DNA from: Gammaproteobacteria bacterium
GTDB taxonomy: Bacteria; Pseudomonadota; Gammaproteobacteria; Steroidobacterales; Steroidobacteraceae
DNA: 45,315 nucleotides
Assembly: GCA_025355445.1 (NCBI GenBank)
Contig: JANXZQ010000068.1
Span: forward strand, 1 to 45,315
Direction: 5' to 3'
The position numbers were made by a program, and so were the translations under genes. The notes under the pieces are model-generated. The model did no database searches and was not told where the DNA came from. It worked only from the letters and a program-made list of their open reading frames with translations. This document shows positions 40,879-45,315 of the stretch, piece by piece (within the stretch, counting starts at the first letter, position 1; each line of letters begins with the position of its first letter).

Positions 40879-42322
40879 GCAGCGGCACTAAGTGGGTCTT
40901 GTTCACGAATTTGTGGCCGAGATAAAGAATGACGAACACCGGAATCATCAGATAGCCGGTGATGAAGTCGAACCACGAAAATACCGGCGCCTGGAATACG
41001 CCGATGTTGGCGCCGAATAGCACCACGACGAACAGGATCAACGCCAGCCACGGACCGTATGGATAGAACTTGGATTTGAATTTCAAGTCATCCGGACTTC
41101 GCCCCTGCGCCACCCACGCCTTGCGGAAGCGCAGGTGGCAGATCGCGATACCGAGCCAGATCAGAAACCCGCTCAAGCTCGAGGCGTTGTAGAAGACTTG
41201 ATAGATTTTATGCTCGCCCACCATGGTGGAGAAGAAAGCCAGCGCACTGACCAAGCCCGTCGCCAGGAGCGCGGCCACGGGCACTCCCCGTCCGTTGAGT
41301 TTACCGAACACCTGCGGCGCCTTGCGGCTGTGGGCCATGGCATGCAGCATCCGTGAGGCCACGTACATGGACGAATTCCCGCAGGACAGCACCGAAGACA
41401 GGATGACCGCGTTCATGAGATTGGAGGCGTAATACCCAAACCGTGGAAGCTGGCCAAAGACCATGGTGAACGGCGAGAAAGCGATATGGCTCTCGTCGGC
41501 ATTGAGAAGGTTAGGGTCGGTGTAACTGATCAGCGTGCCGACCACGAAGATCGAGCCGATGTAAAAGAGCAGGATGCGCCAGAACACACTGCGGATCGCC
41601 TTGGGGACGCTCTTGCCCGGATCGGCGGTCTCGGCGGCGGCGAGGCCCACTCCTTCGGTGCCCTGGAAAGAAAAACCGGCGACTAGGAACACCGCCAGTG
41701 CCCCCGTCAATCCGCCGACAAAAGGAGCATGGTTACCGGTCTTGGGATCGCCGAGGGTCCAGTTGTGAAACCCCGCATTGTGACCGCCGAGCATGCCGGC
41801 GATCATCAGCGCACCCACCGCCAAAAAGATGATCACGGTGACGACTTTGATTCCGGCAAACCAATATTCCGCCTCGGCATAGGCTTTGACCGAGAGCAGA
41901 TTCAAGGTCAACAACACGACGAAGAAGCCCATGGCCCAAAGAGCCGAATTCGAATGCGGAAACCAGAATTGCACGATGAGTGCGCCCGCCACCAGTTCCG
42001 CTGCCAAGGTGATCGCCCAGCTGAACCAGTAGTTCCAACCCACTGCAAACCCCAGGGACGGATCAACGAAACGTTCCGCATACGCTTCGAAGGAACCGGG
42101 AATCGGCAACTGCGTGGCCATCTCGCCCAACGACTGCATCATGCAGTAAACCGCCACACCCATGGTTGCATAGGCAAACAACGCGCCGCCGGGGCCGGCT
42201 TGGGCGATGGCCGTGCCGCTGGCGAAGAATAGACCGGTGCCGATGGCGCCGCCGATCGCGATCATGCTCAGCTGGCGGGTGCCGATACCGCGTTTGAGTT
42301 CGCGCGCTTCGCCGGTGGTCAT
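40820..42322 (-). CDS. APC-family amino acid/amine permease
   Basis: Inner-membrane proton-coupled transporter of 500 residues with about twelve hydrophobic segments. The family signature is GIGTRQLSMIAIGGAIGTGL at the first helix, followed by GPGGALFAYATMGVAVYCMM and GFSFQGTEGVGLAAAETADP. The best match by eye is the LysP/aromatic amino acid group of the amino acid transporter family. The ATG at 42322 is chosen because the longer reading would run into the divergent N-acetyltransferase gene and adds a non-conserved 31 residues. As first gene of the operon it should import the amine or amino alcohol used by the ligase. A -10-like TATTAT lies about 50 bases upstream (42372-42377). Confidence 0.9.
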   Translation of the reverse strand: MTTGEARELKRGIGTRQLSMIAIGGAIGTGLFFASGTAIAQAGPGGALFAYATMGVAVYCMMQSLGEMATQLPIPGSFEAYAERFVDPSLGFAVGWNYWFSWAITLAAELVAGALIVQFWFPHSNSALWAMGFFVVLLTLNLLSVKAYAEAEYWFAGIKVVTVIIFLAVGALMIAGMLGGHNAGFHNWTLGDPKTGNHAPFVGGLTGALAVFLVAGFSFQGTEGVGLAAAETADPGKSVPKAIRSVFWRILLFYIGSIFVVGTLISYTDPNLLNADESHIAFSPFTMVFGQLPRFGYYASNLMNAVILSSVLSCGNSSMYVASRMLHAMAHSRKAPQVFGKLNGRGVPVAALLATGLVSALAFFSTMVGEHKIYQVFYNASSLSGFLIWLGIAICHLRFRKAWVAQGRSPDDLKFKSKFYPYGPWLALILFVVVLFGANIGVFQAPVFSWFDFITGYLMIPVFVILYLGHKFVNKTHLVPLHDCNFELDSSTREAENRNP

Positions 42323-42416
42323 GCGGGAGATCTCGGGCCAAGAATGGTGTTTTGCCGAGGCATTCTCAAGGATAATACGGCATGGTCCGGGCAAGTAGTA
42401 CGGAATTTCCAACAAT

Positions 42417-43280
42417 GTGCCATGCCCAGAGGTGGATGGCTTCGTGAGGGTCCTGCCCGAAGTCCTGATCGATCGCGTTCTTGAGAAGTTGGAATTATCC
42501 GGCCGGCCGGAGCCGACATTGGAGGGCCTGCGAACGGTTTACTCTGCCTGGTGCCGCCAAGTACCGTTCGACAATATTCGTAAGCTCATCCATGTGCGCC
42601 GCCGTGACCCGGGACCGCTGCCCGGCGATGATGCCGGAGATTTTTTCGGCGGCTGGACACGCTACGGTGCGGGCGGTACCTGTTGGGCCGGCAACGGCGC
42701 ACTCTGCGCGCTGCTGGGCTCGCTGGGATTTACTGCCTCACGTGCGGTTGCGACCATGCTCGTGGCACCGAACTTGCCGCCGAATCATGGCAGCACGATG
42801 GTTCGGTTCGATGGCCGGCGGTACCTTGTGGACGCCTCGATATTGCACGCCGAGCCGCTGTTGCTCGATGAGTCGCTGGATGAGCGCGCTCCGGCCGCCG
42901 CCGCACCACCCGCATGGAGCGCCGTTTGCAGTTTTCGCGACGGTCATTGGTACGTCCGCTGGCGGCCGCTGCACAAGCCGCAGGGCATTGATTGCCGCAT
43001 CGACCGATTTGACGCCGACGCGAACGCTTTTCGGCAGCAGCATGAGCAATCGAGAGGATGGAGTCCGTTCAACTATGAGTTGCACGCGCGAATAAACCGC
43101 GGTACTTCGGTGATCGGGACGGCGTTCGGTCAGCGCGTCGAATTCGATGCGCGGGGCCAGGTCGCTCAGCACCGCTTACAGGCAAACGATCGCGTCCGAT
43201 TCCTGGTCGATGAGATCGGCATTCACGAAGAGCTTGCGGCCATGGTGCCCCCGGATTTGCCGACACCGTCGCCGCCGTGA
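42417..43280 (+). CDS. Arylamine N-acetyltransferase
   Basis: NAT-family enzyme of 287 residues that transfers an acetyl group from acetyl-CoA to arylamines or hydrazines. The Cys-His-Asp triad is readable: Cys89 in GAGGTCWAGN (replacing the usual RGGxCxE), His124 in PPNHGSTMV and Asp139 in YLVDASI. The GTG at 42417 begins the frame; GTG codons at 42432 and 42444 are possible starts. Spacing of 94 bases from the divergent permease leaves room for both promoters. Sequence after residue 250 (DEIGIHEELAAMVPPDLPTP) is a family-like tail. An atypical active-site context means the substrate may not be an arylamine. Confidence 0.8.
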   Translation: MPCPEVDGFVRVLPEVLIDRVLEKLELSGRPEPTLEGLRTVYSAWCRQVPFDNIRKLIHVRRRDPGPLPGDDAGDFFGGWTRYGAGGTCWAGNGALCALLGSLGFTASRAVATMLVAPNLPPNHGSTMVRFDGRRYLVDASILHAEPLLLDESLDERAPAAAAPPAWSAVCSFRDGHWYVRWRPLHKPQGIDCRIDRFDADANAFRQQHEQSRGWSPFNYELHARINRGTSVIGTAFGQRVEFDARGQVAQHRLQANDRVRFLVDEIGIHEELAAMVPPDLPTPSPP

Positions 43281-43353
43281 ACCTGCGCCCAATTATGCCG
43301 CTAAATGTAAAGAACCAAGTCGCGCCCGCGGCCGCAATGATAGTCTGCCCGGG

Positions 43354-44208
43354 ATGAAAATCCCCAAAGGCCTGCAGCCGCTGATTGATGACGGCATGAT
43401 CGACTCAGTGGTGCGCAGCCTCAAGAGCGGCAAGGAAGCGTCGGTCTACATCGTGGCCTGCGGCGACGAGTTGCGTTGCGCCAAGGTTTACAAAGATGCG
43501 CAGCAGCGCGGCTTTCACAAGCTTGCCCAATACCAGGAAGGCCGCAAGACCCGCAGCAGCCGCGATGCCCGCGCCATGGGTAAGCGCGGTCGCCACGGCC
43601 GCAAGGTGCAGGAGGCGGAATGGAAGAACGCGGAGGTCGATGCCTTGTATCGGCTGGCCGGTGCGGGCGTGCGCGTCCCCGCGCCGCACCTGGTTCACGA
43701 GGGCGTTTTGCTCATGGAGTTGGTGCAGGACGCACAAGGTAATCCTGCGCCGCGGCTCAATGAGGTCCACATCACTGAACAACAGGGGCGCGACTGGCAC
43801 GCGTTCATGATGAGGCAAATCACCCGAATGCTTTGCGCTGGCTTGATTCACGGCGACCTGTCGGAATTCAACGTGCTGTTGGACACGGCCGGCCCCGTCA
43901 TCATCGATTTGCCGCAGGCCGTGAATGCCGCCGGCAACAACAATGCCTTCGCAATGCTGGCGCGCGATGTGAACAACATGCGCGCGAGTTTTGGCCGCGC
44001 CGCCCCTGAATTACTCGAGACGCAGTACGCGCGCGAGATCTGGGCACTGTACGAGACGGGCGATCTGACGCCGGAACGCTTGCTGACGGGCCGCTTCATT
44101 CCCGACGCTGCCGCGCCTGATGTCGCCGCGGTGCTGAATCAGATCGAAGAGGAACGGCAGAAAGCCTTGGCGCGGCAGCGGCGGCGCGCGGCGGCCGACG
44201 CTGCGTAG
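43354..44208 (+). CDS. RIO-type serine protein kinase
   Basis: RIO-family atypical kinase of 284 residues. The ATP-binding Lys is Lys44 in LRCAKVYKD after GKEASVYIV, the catalytic loop is HGDLSEFNVLL (residues 166-176), and the metal-binding Asp is in IIDLPQAVN (Asp185). Archaeal and eukaryotic RIO kinases act in ribosome maturation. Bacterial members, mostly in proteobacteria, have no settled role. The basic stretch RKTRSSRDARAMGKRGRHGR (residues 64-83) could contact nucleic acid. The ATG at 43354 starts the conserved domain, with weak ribosome site. It stands between the N-acetyltransferase and acyl-CoA synthetase genes with no evident partner. Confidence 0.88.
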   Translation: MKIPKGLQPLIDDGMIDSVVRSLKSGKEASVYIVACGDELRCAKVYKDAQQRGFHKLAQYQEGRKTRSSRDARAMGKRGRHGRKVQEAEWKNAEVDALYRLAGAGVRVPAPHLVHEGVLLMELVQDAQGNPAPRLNEVHITEQQGRDWHAFMMRQITRMLCAGLIHGDLSEFNVLLDTAGPVIIDLPQAVNAAGNNNAFAMLARDVNNMRASFGRAAPELLETQYAREIWALYETGDLTPERLLTGRFIPDAAAPDVAAVLNQIEEERQKALARQRRRAAADAA

Positions 44209-44334
44209 CAATCGGGGCGCCGTCCGGATACCGTTCCGCAGCGCTTTGTCAATTGGTTCGAAGAAGGGGTTCGCGGCGCCTCCTGCGCTGGCATGATGCC
44301 GGACGACGGTTCCAGCCATGAACGAGGTGTTTCC

Positions 44335-45315
44335 GTGGACGGCGGCAATACATTCATCGAATTGCGCGACCGGCTGTTGCTCGACGGCATTTCCCAGCCC
44401 CAAGCCTCGCAGGTCTTTCATTGGCCGGCGATCGGGCACTTCAATTGGGCGTTGGATTATTTTGACCGGATTGCCGCGGGCAACCACCGCCCGGCGCTGC
44501 GGGTGGTCGATGATTCCGGCCTTGATCAGGTCATGAGCTTTGCCGAACTCGCTGCGCGCTCGAATCAGGTCGCCAACTTTTTGGCGGCGCGCGGGGTGGG
44601 TCCCGGCGATCGCGTGCTCATCATGTTGGGAAATGTGGTTGCGCTCTGGGAAACCATGCTGGCGACCATCAAGCTGGGTGCGGTGATGATTCCCGCGACG
44701 ACATTGCTGCAGCCGGCGGATCTGCAGGATCGCCTGGAGCGCGGCCGCGTGCTCGCAATCGTGGCGGATCGGGCGCTTGCCGGGAATTTCGCCGGGCTGC
44801 CGGGCGCTCCGCTGCGCATCTTGGTCGGAGGGGCGGCGCCGGGATGGATCGAATTCGAGGACAGCAATCAAGCGGCGACGGAGTTTCGCGCCCTTGCGCC
44901 GACTCCCGCCGATGCATTGATGCTGCTGTACTTCACCTCGGGAACCACCGCGAAACCCAAACTCGTTGCGCATTCGCATACGTCCTACCCGGTGGGCCAT
45001 CTGTCCACGGCTTACTGGATCGGACTGCGGCCGGGCGACGTGCATCTGAACTTGAGTTCGCCGGGATGGGCGAAGCACGCATGGTCGTGCTTCTTTGCGC
45101 CGTGGAATTCCGAGGCGACGGTGCTCGCGTATCAGTTCGAGCGATTCAAGGCCGCGGCACTGCTCGAGCAACTCGTGCGCTGCCGGGTCACGACCTTCTG
45201 CGCCCCGCCGACGGTGTGGCGCATGTTGATACAGGAAGATCTGCGGCGCTGGCCGGTAGTGCTGCGCGAGGTGGTGGGAGCGGGCGAACCGCTGAATCCG
45301 GAAGTCATCGATCGG
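44335..45315 (+). CDS. AMP-dependent acyl-CoA synthetase, 3' end outside window
   Basis: N-terminal 327 residues of an acyl-adenylate-forming ligase, probably of the medium-chain or benzoate/acyl-CoA type. Visible motifs: MSFAELAARSNQVANFL, LGAVMIPATTLLQPADL, the phosphate-binding loop YFTSGTTAKPKLVAHSHTSY, and VVGAGEPLNPEVI at the edge (the following adenylate motifs lie outside). The GTG at 44335 is preferred because AGGTG lies six bases before it; in-frame ATGs at 44293 and 44296 lack a ribosome site. The frame stays open to the last base. The neighbour upstream, a RIO kinase, gives no clue to the substrate. It could activate an aromatic or alkanoic acid. Confidence 0.88.
   Translation, partial: MDGGNTFIELRDRLLLDGISQPQASQVFHWPAIGHFNWALDYFDRIAAGNHRPALRVVDDSGLDQVMSFAELAARSNQVANFLAARGVGPGDRVLIMLGNVVALWETMLATIKLGAVMIPATTLLQPADLQDRLERGRVLAIVADRALAGNFAGLPGAPLRILVGGAAPGWIEFEDSNQAATEFRALAPTPADALMLLYFTSGTTAKPKLVAHSHTSYPVGHLSTAYWIGLRPGDVHLNLSSPGWAKHAWSCFFAPWNSEATVLAYQFERFKAAALLEQLVRCRVTTFCAPPTVWRMLIQEDLRRWPVVLREVVGAGEPLNPEVIDR

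Noticed and set aside
44011-45171. Open frame of 386 codons antisense to the RIO kinase end and acyl-CoA synthetase
   Set aside because: The sense frame contains the TSGTT adenylation motif and continues to the window edge; the antisense frame is rich in Arg and Gln and matches nothing.
1-45315. CRISPR arrays, rRNA genes, riboswitches, complete insertion sequences
   Set aside because: I looked for regular short repeats, conserved RNA motifs and transposase motifs on both strands and saw none.

Overview
The window is a GC-rich piece of a bacterial chromosome with short intergenic gaps and almost no mobile-element content. The gene content fits a gammaproteobacterium of the Steroidobacterales/Nevskiales/Xanthomonadales type: a UrcA-family protein, a LytS/LytTR-type two-component pair, an FkbO/Hyg5/XanB2-family chorismatase, three large TonB-dependent receptors (TBDRs) without SusD partners, and a tRNA with its CCA encoded. 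The taxonomic placement is an inference.

Layout. (1) 1-7.8 kb, housekeeping and envelope genes: the end of a ClsC-like phospholipase D, a LytTR regulator and its histidine kinase, a UrcA protein, a membrane M28 peptidase behind inorganic pyrophosphatase, and a seven-blade beta-propeller lipoprotein. (2) 7.97-13.05 kb, a plus-strand run: aldo/keto reductase, chorismatase, cyclase-family metal hydrolase, carboxymuconolactone-decarboxylase-like protein, cupin and a branched-chain-type aminotransferase. The last genes overlap or nearly touch. (3) 13.07-24.47 kb, an uptake and amide-hydrolysis block: two exported amidohydrolases, an amidase and an acetamidase/formamidase, flanked by two TBDRs. The acetamidase signal peptide is out of frame with the enzyme by one base at a run of five G. 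(4) 24.48-28.83 kb, a possible accessory patch: tRNA-Gly(CCC), a PIN-toxin remnant, a 980-residue repeat lipoprotein and an intact AbrB/VapC-type toxin-antitoxin pair. (5) 28.99-30.73 kb, a TetR regulator overlapping a macrolide-glycosyltransferase-like enzyme, with a palindrome next to the promoter. (6) 30.87-35.99 kb, an IclR regulator divergent from a VanA-like Rieske oxygenase, followed by a TBDR. (7) 36.07-42.32 kb, a tight minus-strand operon: permease, glutamine-synthetase-like ligase, aldehyde dehydrogenase, iron-type alcohol dehydrogenase, class I glutamine amidotransferase. (8) 42.4-45.3 kb, an arylamine N-acetyltransferase, a RIO-type kinase and the start of an acyl-CoA synthetase.

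How the genes may work together (inference). Blocks 3 and 6 look like substrate capture (TBDR) coupled to processing by periplasmic amide hydrolases or by a cytoplasmic aromatic oxygenase. Block 7 has every step of a gamma-glutamylation route for an amine, and the extra alcohol dehydrogenase points to an amino alcohol such as ethanolamine or alaninol. Block 2 is the least explained: it combines a chorismate-cleaving enzyme with four small ring- or amino-acid-type enzymes in one operon, and I know of no described pathway with that set.
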